The position numbers and the translations under genes are program-made. This document shows positions 40,836 through 49,476 of a stretch of DNA of 64,000 nt, piece by piece; positions within the stretch are counted from its first letter, which is position 1, and each line of letters opens with the position of its first letter. The stretch lies in NCBI GenBank assembly GCA_009917545.1, contig QZDW01000020.1, positions 1-64,000 of the forward strand, in the 5' to 3' direction. The DNA is from a bacterium 1XD42-76 (lineage in GTDB: Bacteria > Bacillota > Clostridia > Lachnospirales > Lachnospiraceae). Below the pieces are notes generated by a model. The model was not told the origin of the DNA. It worked only from the letters and a program-made list of their open reading frames with translations, and searched no databases.

Positions 40836-41255
40836 TCAAATTTCTTTGATAAAAAATAGTTCCATTGGCTGCGCATAAGCCGGAATATCGACTACAAAAC
40901 CTCCGCAGTCCTTATATCCCAATTTGCGATAAAAATGCTGTGCGTTTTCGTCTGCCCGCGTGGATGTCAGCACCATCCCGTAGCCCTGCTTTTTCATATC
41001 CTTTTCCCAGTATTCCATGAGCTGTTTTCCATATCTCTTTTTCTGGTATTTTTCCTCTATAAAAAGCATGGTACAAAATGGCGTATTATCCCAAAAAAGC
41101 TGATACCGAAGCAATCCGGCCGGTTTATCATCCAGCATCAGGATATACCCTTGTCTCATCCGTACCTTATTTTCAAATTCTGCTTGCGGAAGATGATGAT
41201 CGAGGCTGTACCAGAATTCTCTGTCCGAAGCCTGCATATATCTGATTTCTGTCAT
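40836..41255 (-). CDS. GNAT N-acetyltransferase (139 aa)
   Basis: Single-domain GNAT enzyme: N-terminal IRYMQASDREFWYSLD, central LFIEEKYQKKRYGKQLMEYW containing the degenerate acyl-CoA loop (KKRYGK in place of R/Q-x-x-G-x-G/A), and C-terminal STRADENAQHFYRKLGYKDCG. Substrate unknown. Eight nt downstream of the EamA gene, so probably co-transcribed. Confidence 0.88.
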   Translation of the reverse strand: MTEIRYMQASDREFWYSLDHHLPQAEFENKVRMRQGYILMLDDKPAGLLRYQLFWDNTPFCTMLFIEEKYQKKRYGKQLMEYWEKDMKKQGYGMVLTSTRADENAQHFYRKLGYKDCGGFVVDIPAYAQPMELFFIKEI

Positions 41256-41263
41256 AATCCCTC

Positions 41264-41677
41264 CTATATCACCATCACGAACGTCCCCGCGGCAATCAGG
41301 ATACAGCCGGCCAGTGACTTTACGGTAAACGTCTCATGAAGGAAAAGAAAGGCAAACACAAGCGTCAAAACAACACTGAGCTTATCGACCGGCACAACTT
41401 TGGACGCATCCCCTATCTGCAGCGCCCGGTAATAACACAGCCATGATGCACCGGTCGCCAGTCCTGATAAAATCAAAAAACACCAGCTCTTCCGGCTTAT
41501 ATCTCTGAGCCCGCTTTGTGCATGTGTGAGGAATACCATCCCCCATGCCATGACGACTACGACCACGGTCCGAACTGCCGTCGCCAGATTGGAATTCACC
41601 CCGTCAATTCCGACCTTAGCCAAAATTGAGGTAAGTGCTGCGAACAACGCGGATAAAAATGCGAACAAAAACCACAT
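41264..41677 (-). CDS. Small EamA/DMT-family transporter (137 aa)
   Basis: Five hydrophobic segments of one EamA domain: FLFAFLSALFAALTSILAK, VRTVVVVVMAWGMVFL, WCFLILSGLATGASWL, VVLTLVFAFLFLHE, and AGCILIAAGTFVMVI. Half the size of two-domain transporters; it probably dimerises, as in YdzE-like and small multidrug-type proteins. Start MWFLFAF. Substrate unknown. First gene of a two-gene unit with the GNAT gene. Confidence 0.85.
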   Translation of the reverse strand: MWFLFAFLSALFAALTSILAKVGIDGVNSNLATAVRTVVVVVMAWGMVFLTHAQSGLRDISRKSWCFLILSGLATGASWLCYYRALQIGDASKVVPVDKLSVVLTLVFAFLFLHETFTVKSLAGCILIAAGTFVMVI

Positions 41678-41790
41678 CTTATATTCCCCCGATCCATGTA
41701 TCTTTCTGCTGCCGGCAGACGCTCACGCGCCCATTTAGCCAAAGCCTGCTCCGGCCGCATGCCAATGGCACATTTTACACATTCAAATAT

Positions 41791-41830
41791 AACAAAAACC
41801 CCGCAGTACTTTACTTACTGCGAGGTTTTC
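41791..41830 (-). terminator. Terminator of tRNA-Arg
   Basis: Minus-strand CCTCGCAGTA, short loop, TACTGCGGGG, then TTTTTGTT. Confidence 0.85.
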
Positions 41831-41832
41831 AG

Positions 41833-41906
41833 CGCGCCAGAGAAGATTCGAACTCCCGACACTACGGTCCGTAGCCGTATGCTCTATCCAGCTGAGCTAC
41901 TGACGC
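41833..41906 (-). tRNA. tRNA-Arg, anticodon ACG
   Basis: Cloverleaf fits by hand: acceptor GCGTCAG/CTGGCGC, D arm GCTC...GAGC with AGCTGGATA, anticodon stem TACGG/CCGTA with loop CTACGGA (anticodon ACG), T arm with TTCGAAT. Discriminator G; CCA is not encoded. Confidence 0.95.
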
Positions 41907-42038
41907 ACACTGAGCGGTTCTGTTTCCATCACTCACTCAACAGGATAGATTTTACAACACTTTTTCGATTCTGTCAACTGGCAATTTTACTTTTTCCAGA
42001 TTTTTTTGTAATATTCTGGCAGGGAAGCAGGAAACACT

Positions 42039-43475
42039 TTACCAGATCGCCGGTTTTACTTCCTTGGGAAGCGGATTCGGATATACCTCGCCGTCCAGCT
42101 CGGCCTCCCAGTCCTTCTTCGCATGCTCAACAAGCTCCGGCTTCATCAAAAGTTCAGCGCCGGTACATGCCATCACCTTAGCCGCTGCAACCATACCCTT
42201 ATGCGCAATCGTGGCCTTTCCCTGTGCAACAGCCTGCCAGGAATGGAGGGCCGTTCCTGCTGCATAGCAGTTTACATTGACCTGGCCGGTCGGTACAACC
42301 CAGCTTACATCACCCACATCCGTGGAGCCGCCTCCGCCGATCGTTAGATTCTTATCGAGCACAAAGTCAAAAATCGGCGTTTCCAGAATCTCTTTTCTGT
42401 GCTTTTTATCTGCAAACAGATTCACTTTATCCTTTAATCCTTCTTTATCAAGTTCTGTGATTACTTCCTGGAACTTCTTCGCATACTGAAGCTCTTCCTC
42501 TGTATATCCGATCGGGACAAAATGTCTCAGGTTTTCGTCCATAATCGCTTCCAGCGTTTCATTGCGGATTACGTTCGAATATGCGGCAACCTGCCTGATC
42601 TCAACTGTGGTTCCTGTAATCAGGGCAGCTCCCTTCGCGATATCACACATTCTCTCATACAGTTTCTTGACCTGTGTCACCTTGGGGGCGCGAATCGCGT
42701 AGAGGATCTGGGCCTCCGCCGGAATTACGTTCGGCGCAATGCCGCCGGGATTCGTGATCGCACCGTGGACTCTGGCCTCGTCGATCATATGCTCGCGCAT
42801 ATAGTTTACGCCGATATCCATGATCTCTACCGCATCCAGCGCGGAACGCCCTAATTCCGGAGCTCCTGCCGCATGGGAGGAGATACCGTGGAACGTAAAG
42901 AATACGCGGAAATTAGCAAGGAATTTTTCATCTGTCATCGTCTTATTCGTTGTGCTCGGATGCCAGGTAATCGCAGCATCGCAGTCGTCAAAGAACCCGT
43001 CGCGCACCAGATACGCCTTCCCGCCTGCATTTTCCTCTGCCGGACATCCGTAATAGCGAATTGTGCCTGAAAGCTTATGCGCCTCCATATAGGACTTTAA
43101 GGCATCCGCTGCTGCAACTGCTGCTGTCCCGAGAAGATGGTGGCCGCAGCCATGTCCGTTCGTTTTGCCGGAAATCGGACAGTGTTCCGTCTTATCCGCC
43201 TCCTGCTCCAGGCTTGACAAGGCGTCAAACTCTCCAAGGAACGCCAGCACAGGCTTTCCCTGCCCGTATTCTGCGATAAACGCAGTCTGTTCTCCCGCAA
43301 GATCCGCCCGAATCTGAAAGCCCCTGGAGCTTAAATATTCCTGCTGATCCCTGGACGATTCCACTTCCTGGAATCTTGGCTCTGCATACTCCCATATGGC
43401 ATCGCTGAGCTTCGTATACGTCTGTTTCTCCTTGTCGATCAGTTCTGCAATTTCTTTTCTGAAGTCGTTTTCCAT
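42039..43475 (-). CDS. AbgB-like M20 amidohydrolase (478 aa)
   Basis: Zinc-dependent amidohydrolase of the M20D type, like p-aminobenzoyl-glutamate hydrolase subunit B. Metal-site and core motifs: FLGEFDALSSLEQEA, NGHGCGHHLLGTAAV, YYGCPAEENAGGKAYL, and dimerisation-domain segment TFHGISSHAAGAPELGRSALD. Near the C-terminus GGGGSTDVGDVSWVVPT. No AbgA or AbgT neighbour. One of three related enzymes in the window (also 45839-47194 and 59060-60502), suggesting use of several amide substrates such as folate fragments or N-acyl amino acids. Substrate is unknown. Confidence 0.88.
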   Translation of the reverse strand: MENDFRKEIAELIDKEKQTYTKLSDAIWEYAEPRFQEVESSRDQQEYLSSRGFQIRADLAGEQTAFIAEYGQGKPVLAFLGEFDALSSLEQEADKTEHCPISGKTNGHGCGHHLLGTAAVAAADALKSYMEAHKLSGTIRYYGCPAEENAGGKAYLVRDGFFDDCDAAITWHPSTTNKTMTDEKFLANFRVFFTFHGISSHAAGAPELGRSALDAVEIMDIGVNYMREHMIDEARVHGAITNPGGIAPNVIPAEAQILYAIRAPKVTQVKKLYERMCDIAKGAALITGTTVEIRQVAAYSNVIRNETLEAIMDENLRHFVPIGYTEEELQYAKKFQEVITELDKEGLKDKVNLFADKKHRKEILETPIFDFVLDKNLTIGGGGSTDVGDVSWVVPTGQVNVNCYAAGTALHSWQAVAQGKATIAHKGMVAAAKVMACTGAELLMKPELVEHAKKDWEAELDGEVYPNPLPKEVKPAIW

Positions 43476-43559
43476 TCTGTAACCCCTTTTTATTATTTAC
43501 ACCACAGACGAAATCTGACCCCTGTCCGCAGCGCATGATTTTATAATATTGTCATATTT

Positions 43560-43700
43560 CTGACTGCTGCCAGGTTCGCTACAGACCTGTTTCAATGCTA
43601 ATGGCCCCGACGCAGACCTGTTACAGACTTATATCTGGCGGCTGCCCCGCTGTAGCCTGTATCCTGCTATAGGCCTGTATGCTGCTTCCTGCACGCCAGA
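43560..43700. repeat. Decayed short direct repeats
   Basis: Loose repeats: CAGACCTGTT occurs at two sites, and GCCTGTATCCTGCTATA / GCCTGTATGCTGCTT near the end. No gene seen from 43476 to 43706. Looks like eroded tandem repeats with no assigned role. Confidence 0.45.
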
Positions 43701-43706
43701 ATGGCC

Positions 43707-44192
43707 TTATTCATGCCTCTTCCCTGTCACCTGCTTTGTCACGATTTTCCAGACCTGCACATGTGCCGCCGTCGCGTCCGCAAATGCATTCTCATCGAAA
43801 CACATACCCTTTGGTCTGCCGATATGATTCATGAGGATCGCTAATGCATGCTTTCGCTCATCGGAGCTGACAAGCTCTGCCACACCGCTGCCACATACGC
43901 TTTCAAAGCCCGTGGACGCCTTGCAGGCATCATCCGGGTACAGGCGGAGATCCACATTGCTGAAAATGGTGTACGACACATGCGGATCCTTTTTCAGGCA
44001 TTCCAGCTTCGTCCCTTCAGCTGCTCCATGAAAATAGAGGACAATTTTCCCATCCTCTAACTGTGCCCCGTAATTCACAGGAATCAAATATGGGTATGTC
44101 CCGTTACAAAATGCAACACTGCAAAGGTTCTCTCTGGAAACAATCTCCATAATCTCTGCCAAGTCGGTTATCTCTCTGTCCTTTCTTCTCAT
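43707..44192 (-). CDS. PPOX-type flavin-nucleotide-binding protein (161 aa)
   Basis: Split beta-barrel FMN-binding protein of the pyridoxamine-phosphate-oxidase-like family. Segments: MEIVSRENLCSVAFCNGTYP, YLIPVNYGAQLEDGKIVLYF, HGAAEGTKLECLKKDPHVSY, SVCGSGVAELVSS. Resembles NimA-like nitroimidazole reductases and general flavin oxidoreductases; the catalytic partner is unknown. Start 44192 has AGGAGAGGG; the frame runs further upstream without a better site. Confidence 0.85.
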   Translation of the reverse strand: MRRKDREITDLAEIMEIVSRENLCSVAFCNGTYPYLIPVNYGAQLEDGKIVLYFHGAAEGTKLECLKKDPHVSYTIFSNVDLRLYPDDACKASTGFESVCGSGVAELVSSDERKHALAILMNHIGRPKGMCFDENAFADATAAHVQVWKIVTKQVTGKRHE

Positions 44193-44402
44193 TACCCTCT
44201 CCTGTTTAAATATTTTTATTTCTGTGCAAAATTCTCTGTCAATAAAGAAATTATACCATTTCTTTTCCCGATACTCAAGCATAAACAGCGATATTGGTTG
44301 ATTTTTATCCCACATCTGCCCCCACGGTTCCTGCATGCTACCTGACCCAATCCCAGATTTCTCATTTCTTCCTAATTGAAAATTCAAGCTGTCTGTGATA
44401 AA

Positions 44403-44437
44403 CTTCGGGAAAGGCCTTTCGGCTTTCCTTTTCTTTC
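44403..44437 (+). terminator. Terminator-like hairpin upstream of a membrane-protein gene
   Basis: GGGAAAGGCC/GGCTTTCC stem followed by TTTTCTTTC on the plus strand. No plus-strand gene ends upstream, so it may be an attenuator in the leader of the following gene. Confidence 0.45.
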
Positions 44438-44497
44438 TGACATCATCCGCCGGGAGCGCTTATGCATATCCTTCTAAAGAAAAGAGGTCATCCACCT

Positions 44498-45196
44498 ATG
44501 GAACAAAAGAAACTCTATAGACTTTCCATCCATTATGTCGTTTTGCTGACTCTGTTCATTCCTCTCACTGTACTGTGGTTTGCCCTTGAAGTGGCAAATA
44601 TTGCCCTCCACGCAGACTGTGAGCCTGACCTTAAACGCTTCTTTGGTGCCTATCTCCTTTTCGCACTCCTTTATTTTCTAATCCTTTTGGTGCTGGGAAT
44701 CTTTAATGTCATCCGTTCCTTTCAGGCATGCCAAAAGCAGGATCTGCCTCTCTGCCTGAATGCGATGCTGATCCACAAATATGGACTGGTCCCCTTCTTT
44801 TTCATCAATTTTATTGTTTCCGGCCTGCTTTCGGCCGCCCCGGTCCTGATTTCTCTGATTGCCAGCCGCGGGGCAATCCTGTTCGCGTTTCCGGTCGTCC
44901 TTCCGGGTTTTCTCTTTTGGTTTGCGATTCCTGCCTTTTTTACCTGGCTTGCACTCATCCCCGGTGCTTTCTGGGGGATCCAGGTCATACGCTTAAGCCG
45001 CAGGCAGGGGAAATTCGGCACCAGAGCCGCCATGCTTCACATGCTTCTTCAGTTTCTGTTTCTCATTGATGTGTTGGATGCCATGTATCTTGCGGTTCAA
45101 ACATGGGGACAGGGGAAAAAGAGTTCTTTTCTCATCGCAGTTCTCTATCTGCTCCTAGCTGCGGGCATCATTGCATTTTTCCTGTACCTGCCGTAA
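44498..45196 (+). CDS. Polytopic membrane protein of unknown function (232 aa)
   Basis: About six hydrophobic helices, starting with YVVLLTLFIPLTVLWFALEV, then LLFALLYFLILLVLGIFNVI, two or three in the middle (FFFINFIVSGLLSAAPVLI; LPGFLFWFAIPAFFTWLAL), and one at the C-terminus. No family recognised. Either ATG 44498 (MEQKKLYR, with AGAGGT some way upstream) or ATG 44462 (with GGGAG close upstream) could be used. Convergent with the next gene. Confidence 0.55.
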   Translation: MEQKKLYRLSIHYVVLLTLFIPLTVLWFALEVANIALHADCEPDLKRFFGAYLLFALLYFLILLVLGIFNVIRSFQACQKQDLPLCLNAMLIHKYGLVPFFFINFIVSGLLSAAPVLISLIASRGAILFAFPVVLPGFLFWFAIPAFFTWLALIPGAFWGIQVIRLSRRQGKFGTRAAMLHMLLQFLFLIDVLDAMYLAVQTWGQGKKSSFLIAVLYLLLAAGIIAFFLYLP

Positions 45197-45206
45197 TCCC
45201 GGAAGG

Positions 45207-45653
45207 CTATGGAAACCCTGCGCCCGGGAAGGCGGCCGCCACAGTTCCCAATGCCATAAGGATACAGACCATAAATAGCGCATTCTTTTTTTCCGAATCC
45301 GCCATCTCCCACAGGCTTTCATCCTCCTCCGGCATGAATTCCTGTGGTTTTTTCTCATTATAACGTACCATACAGCTTTCCCCTGTGCGAAATTCCCCCT
45401 CTCTGCTGCTATAGAGCAGGGAGCTTTCCCCATACGCCTTTTCATCCACAATATAGCAAAATACAGGATAGTAGTAGGCAATCGAACGCGCCAGGCGGCG
45501 TTCCTGCACTTCTATAATCTTCGCCTGGGCCCGCCCCCCGTAGTCTGACCTCGATTTCCTGATCGCTTCCATGAGCTTCCCGGCCCTCTCCCATATAAGG
45601 ATCTGGTGGAGACTCAGACCGATGCAGGCGAGTAATACCAACATTCCCGACAT
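45207..45653 (-). CDS. DUF3592-like membrane protein of unknown function (148 aa)
   Basis: N-terminal helix MLVLLACIGLSLHQILI, a central soluble domain with YYYPVFCYIVDEKAYGESS and GESCMVRYNEKKPQEFMPE, and a C-terminal helix ALFMVCILMALGTVAAAF. The central block resembles DUF3592-type domains, which carry G-x-x-V-x-V-x-YNP-x-x-P; here it reads CMVRYNEKKPQEF. GGAGGTGG precedes the ATG at 45653. Role unknown. Confidence 0.6.
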   Translation of the reverse strand: MSGMLVLLACIGLSLHQILIWERAGKLMEAIRKSRSDYGGRAQAKIIEVQERRLARSIAYYYPVFCYIVDEKAYGESSLLYSSREGEFRTGESCMVRYNEKKPQEFMPEEDESLWEMADSEKKNALFMVCILMALGTVAAAFPGAGFP

Positions 45654-45838
45654 GCTGCCACCTCCGATTTCAATTATACACGTTCTGGCTTTCCCTGTCA
45701 TCTGTTATGTAAAAACCACCAATTTTTTTGAAATACCACTCCCATTTATGGTAAAAATGTGCTACACTGATGTCAGCAGCCAGGGAGGCCGCGTCTTGCC
45801 TCCCTTCATAAGAAACCGTTCTGAAAGGAGAACATAAA

Positions 45839-47194
45839 ATGGAACGATCAAAGCAGTTAATGGAAATGACCGCCAAACATGAAGCATTAATCAACGAAAC
45901 TGCAGACTATATCTGGAAGCATCCAGAGACCGGTTATCGTGAATGGAATACCTCCGCATATATGGAAAAACAGTTCGAACAATTAGGCTATACACTCGTC
46001 CGGGCCGGAAATATTCCCGGCTTTTATGCTGACCTCGACACCGGAAGGCCAGGCCCCAAAGTTGCAGTGCTGGGCGAGCTGGATTCCCTGATTGTCGGCA
46101 CACATCCGGATGCGGTTCCGGAGACCTGTGCGGTACATGCATGCGGCCATAATGCACAGTGCGCTACCCTGATCGGTATTGCCGCCGCTTTAAAGGAGCC
46201 GGGCGCCTTAGACGGAATGTGCGGTTCCATCCGCTTCATGGCTGTCCCCGCAGAGGAACTGATCGAGCTTGGCTACCGCAAGGGCCTCAGGAAGCAGGGC
46301 ATCATTAAGTATTTCGGCGGCAAGACAGAGTTCATCGCCAGAGGATACTTTGACGGCGTTGATATGGCTATGATGATTCACTCAGGCAATCTTCCGGAGG
46401 GAAAGACCCTCGCAGTCACCAAAGGAAGCAACGGATGCGTAACCAAGAATATCACGTTCAAAGGCTTTTCTGCCCATGCAGGCGGTTCACCAGAAAAGGG
46501 GAAAAACGCTCTCTATGCGGCTACCTGCGGCATCAATGCGGTCAACTCCCTGCGTGAGACCTTCCTTGACAACGAACATATCCGTTTCCATCCCATTCTC
46601 ACTGAGGCCGGCACTGCCGTAAATGCCATCCCTGAGACGGTCAAGATGGAGACCTACGTCCGCGGAGCTTCGTATGACAGCATTCTGACCTACAATAAAA
46701 AAGTAAACCAGGCCCTGGCCGGCGCTGCCGCTTCCATTAACTGCAATGTCGAACTGGACGACCATCCGGGATACTTCCCGCTCAACAATGATCCCAACCT
46801 GTCTGAAATTATCAAAGAGGCAATGGAGAAAATCTCCGGCCCAGGCAGTGCTGTCATCAATGATAAATGGGGGACCGGAAGCACCGATATGGGCGATGTC
46901 TCCGCGATCATGCCTGCCGTCCATCCTCATGCAAGCGGAGCTATCGGCACCGGCCACGGCAATGACTACTATATTGATGATAAAAAGCTCGCCTGTCTGT
47001 ATCCGGCACAATGCCTCACTGTCACCGTTGATATGCTTTTGACAAATGAGGCGGCTCTTGCCAAAAAGGTAATCGCAGAGGGTAAGCCCCGCTTCGCTTC
47101 CAAAGAGGAATTTATGGCCGCTGTCGATAAGCTCTCAATGGACAAGGATGCTGTTTCCTATAACGAAGACGGAACGATCACACTCAGCTTCTAG
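45839..47194 (+). CDS. AbgB-like M20 amidohydrolase (451 aa)
   Basis: M20D-type zinc amidohydrolase. VLGELDSLIVGTHPDAVPE, CAVHACGHNAQCATLIGIAA, VPAEELIELGYRKGL and AGGSPEKGKNALYAAT mark the catalytic and dimerisation domains; C-terminal GTGSTDMGDVSAIMP and the histidine-containing GAIGTGHGNDYYI follow. Clear AAAGGAGA ribosome site. It differs from the two other M20 genes here (insert KYFGGKTEFIARGYFDGVD and a shorter N-terminus), so it is probably a separate specificity. Substrate unknown. Confidence 0.88.
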   Translation: MERSKQLMEMTAKHEALINETADYIWKHPETGYREWNTSAYMEKQFEQLGYTLVRAGNIPGFYADLDTGRPGPKVAVLGELDSLIVGTHPDAVPETCAVHACGHNAQCATLIGIAAALKEPGALDGMCGSIRFMAVPAEELIELGYRKGLRKQGIIKYFGGKTEFIARGYFDGVDMAMMIHSGNLPEGKTLAVTKGSNGCVTKNITFKGFSAHAGGSPEKGKNALYAATCGINAVNSLRETFLDNEHIRFHPILTEAGTAVNAIPETVKMETYVRGASYDSILTYNKKVNQALAGAAASINCNVELDDHPGYFPLNNDPNLSEIIKEAMEKISGPGSAVINDKWGTGSTDMGDVSAIMPAVHPHASGAIGTGHGNDYYIDDKKLACLYPAQCLTVTVDMLLTNEAALAKKVIAEGKPRFASKEEFMAAVDKLSMDKDAVSYNEDGTITLSF

Positions 47195-47249
47195 TTCATC
47201 ACTGCTCGGGCTTAAAGTAAATCGTCCCTGCAGTTCATGTCAAATGTAC

Positions 47250-47295
47250 GTCTGCAAAGCAAAGGTGCCGTGATACTGCGGTGAGCTTTGCAGAC
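47250..47295. promoter_or_regulatory. Perfect 11-bp inverted repeat upstream of a secreted protein gene
   Basis: GTCTGCAAAGC and GCTTTGCAGAC flank 24 nt. No T-run. Candidate terminator of the M20 transcript or a regulator site. Confidence 0.5.
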
Positions 47296-47370
47296 CTTCG
47301 GGGGAACCCCTCTCTGTAACACACTGGCAGCATTTCCATTAACCTGCACTGGATTTTCTCCTGAGTATCC

Positions 47371-47379
47371 TGCTATAAT
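47371..47379 (+). promoter_or_regulatory. Extended -10 promoter of the cell-wall-binding protein
   Basis: TGCTATAAT, about 65 nt before the start codon; the -35 region is weak. Confidence 0.6.
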
Positions 47380-47444
47380 CAGCACGTAAGCAAACAACAG
47401 GCTGCGTAAGTAAAACGCACACAGTAAAAAGGAGAGAAGCAATT

Positions 47445-48821
47445 ATGAAAAAACAGACACAGGTTTTTGCTGTTATGTCTGCCGCTGCTATTATGACTAT
47501 GATGCCTGCCTTCGCAGGATTTACAAATGCAAATACCGCATACGCCGCTGCCTCGGGCTGGACGACGGAAGGGGATTCCCTGGTCCACTATGATGAAGAC
47601 GGATATATGACAACGGATTCCTGGCGTAAGAATGGGGAAGACTGGTTCTACCTTGATGAAGAGGGACAGATTTCCAAAAGCAAAAAAATCGAGGACTATT
47701 ACGTTGGGGAAGACGGAAAAATGGTGAAGGACACCTGGGTGGAGTTGAAGAACGAGGATGATATGGAATCCCCGGAAGCCCCTGCTTCCTTCTGGTACTA
47801 TTTTGATAAGGACGGTAAAGCCGTTACCTCCAAATGGGTCAAGCTGAATTCCAAATGGTATTATTTCGACGAGGCCAGCCAGATGCAGACAGGCCGCATC
47901 GTGCTCGATGGCGCCACCTACTATCTTGGCAAGGAAACAGACGGAGCTATGAAAACAGGCTGGGTAAAGCTTGAGGAAAACGCTTCCGTTCCCGGCTCCT
48001 CGGAAGGCTGGTACTATTTCAATACAGACGGCCGGATGGTGGAAAACCAGATTGATAAAAAAATAAATGGAGAGTACTATACCTTTGTTGACGGCAGAAT
48101 GCAGACAGGCTGGGTAAAGCTTCCGAAGGAAGCCGACGAAAACCAGGAGACTTCCGAAGAAACAGCAACCGCAAGCAACACTGCCGAAACAAAAGCTACC
48201 ATTGCTGATTACCAGTACTACGGAAGTGAAAGCGACGGCAAGCGTGCCGAGGGCTGGCGCACCATCGAAGGCGTGGAGGGTATCCATGACATGGACGAGA
48301 CCTATACCTTCTTCTTTAAGAATGGAAAACCGTATTTTTCCGGCAAAAAGGGCAATGAGCTGTTCACAGTAGGCGGCAAAAAATATGCCTTTAATGAACT
48401 CGGCGAGATGCAGACAGGACAGCAGATCGTAAATCTGGAGAATGATGAGATTGCAAACTTCTATTTTGGAAGTGATGGAGCCATGAAAACAGGCAAGCAG
48501 AATATCTACAATGAAGACACCGGAGAAACGGAAAGCTGGTACTTCCACACAGACGGTGACAGAAAGGGACAGGGCTACCACGGACTGCGCGATAATGTCC
48601 TTTATGTATACGGAAAACGTCAGGAAGCAACGGCTGACCAGCGTTACGCTCCTGCCACACTTGACGGCACTACGTATCTTGTCAATACGACCGGTAATGT
48701 TCAGAGAGCTTCCTCTTCCTCCACCTCCGCTAAAAAGCCGGAGCTCGGACGCGGCTTCAAGGATTTTAAGGACTCGAATGGAACAATCTGGGTAGTGGAT
48801 ATGTCCGGTATTATACAGTAA
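47445..48821 (+). CDS. Secreted cell-wall-binding-repeat protein (458 aa)
   Basis: Signal peptide with cleavage near ANTAYAAAS (about 35). The rest is a string of 20-residue-type cell-wall-binding (choline/glucan-binding) repeats: W-x-x-x-DSLVHYDEDGYMTTDSW, WFYLDEEGQIS, FWYYFDKDGKAVTSKW, KWYYFDEASQMQTG, GWYYFNTDGRMVENQ, SWYFHTDGDRKGQG. No catalytic domain is seen, so it may be a wall-attached scaffold or a structural protein. AAAAGGAGAG precedes the ATG. Its TAA stop lies inside the first bases of repeat copy H, so the C-terminal end may have been altered by repeat insertion. Confidence 0.85.
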   Translation: MKKQTQVFAVMSAAAIMTMMPAFAGFTNANTAYAAASGWTTEGDSLVHYDEDGYMTTDSWRKNGEDWFYLDEEGQISKSKKIEDYYVGEDGKMVKDTWVELKNEDDMESPEAPASFWYYFDKDGKAVTSKWVKLNSKWYYFDEASQMQTGRIVLDGATYYLGKETDGAMKTGWVKLEENASVPGSSEGWYYFNTDGRMVENQIDKKINGEYYTFVDGRMQTGWVKLPKEADENQETSEETATASNTAETKATIADYQYYGSESDGKRAEGWRTIEGVEGIHDMDETYTFFFKNGKPYFSGKKGNELFTVGGKKYAFNELGEMQTGQQIVNLENDEIANFYFGSDGAMKTGKQNIYNEDTGETESWYFHTDGDRKGQGYHGLRDNVLYVYGKRQEATADQRYAPATLDGTTYLVNTTGNVQRASSSSTSAKKPELGRGFKDFKDSNGTIWVVDMSGIIQ

Positions 48822-48920
48822 ACCTTCTTGCGCCGCACCACCATGAATGAAAGCGCTTCCTGCACATCCGGCATACCTGAACTTGTGCCGCCTGTCAGCG
48901 GCGGACTTTCATGGTAAAGG
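48815..48920 (+). repeat. Dispersed palindromic repeat, copy H (forward)
   Basis: CAGTAAACCTTCTTGCGCC, CACCACCATGAATGAAAGC, CCGGCATACCTGAACTTG, CCGCCTGTCAGCGGCGG, ACTTTCATGGTAAA. Supplies the stop codon of the upstream gene. Confidence 0.88.
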
Positions 48921-48946
48921 GGGACACACCTGATTTGCAATTTCCG

Positions 48947-48969
48947 GCAAAGCGCTTTTCGCGCTTTGC
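48947..48969. other. Perfect 9-bp hairpin
   Basis: GCAAAGCGC, loop TTTTC, GCGCTTTGC, in a gene-poor stretch (48822-49110) that also holds repeat H. No T-run. Confidence 0.5.
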
Positions 48970-49110
48970 TGGGAGGCCAATCCGGCCAATGCACAGCTAT
49001 CGCATTCGGCTGGATACCTGACAATACAGGATACTGCGGTTTGAGGCTAATCTGTATCCTGAGATATAAAAAGTGGCTTCTGCTAAATGGCGGAGGCCAT
49101 TTGCATTTCC

Positions 49111-49251
49111 TCACCCGTTTGTGATATACCGACGGATAAGACGATCTAAGGTCAAATTCATCTGAGCAATTACTTCAAGGAGCTTTTCGTTGTCGGCTTT
49201 CAGCCTGCGATTCTCCTCCTCCAAAGCGATAATGCTGTCTTTGCTGCTCAT
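49111..49251 (-). CDS. Small coiled-coil protein (46 aa)
   Basis: MSSKDSIIALEEENRRLK then ADNEKLLEVIAQMNLTLDR gives a leucine-zipper-like coiled coil. AAGGGGG lies 8 nt before ATG 49251. It could be a small regulator or the start of a lost IS66-type transposase gene; I cannot decide. Confidence 0.5.
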   Translation of the reverse strand: MSSKDSIIALEEENRRLKADNEKLLEVIAQMNLTLDRLIRRYITNG

Positions 49252-49476
49252 ATCACAGCCCCCTTTTCTCATGGCATTCCGCACTTTACCCATCATTAAA
49301 TATATAATACATTTTCTGGTAAAATGGAAGCAAAATCGAGCGCAAGTTTCGACACAATTCGAATATACTGCGCTGTTCCGGCTGTCTGTCAGATCGTAAA
49401 CATACATTCCCTATTCATTTGCTCCGTGCAAAAAGCATTGGATATCCGGATTCCCCTATCCACTCAAACCATCATG

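Noticed and set aside
47379-48581. 400-codon minus-strand frame opposite the cell-wall-binding protein
   Set aside because: Hydrophobic Phe/Cys-rich product from the antisense of Tyr/Lys/Asp-rich repeats; the plus-strand gene has signal peptide, ribosome site and promoter.
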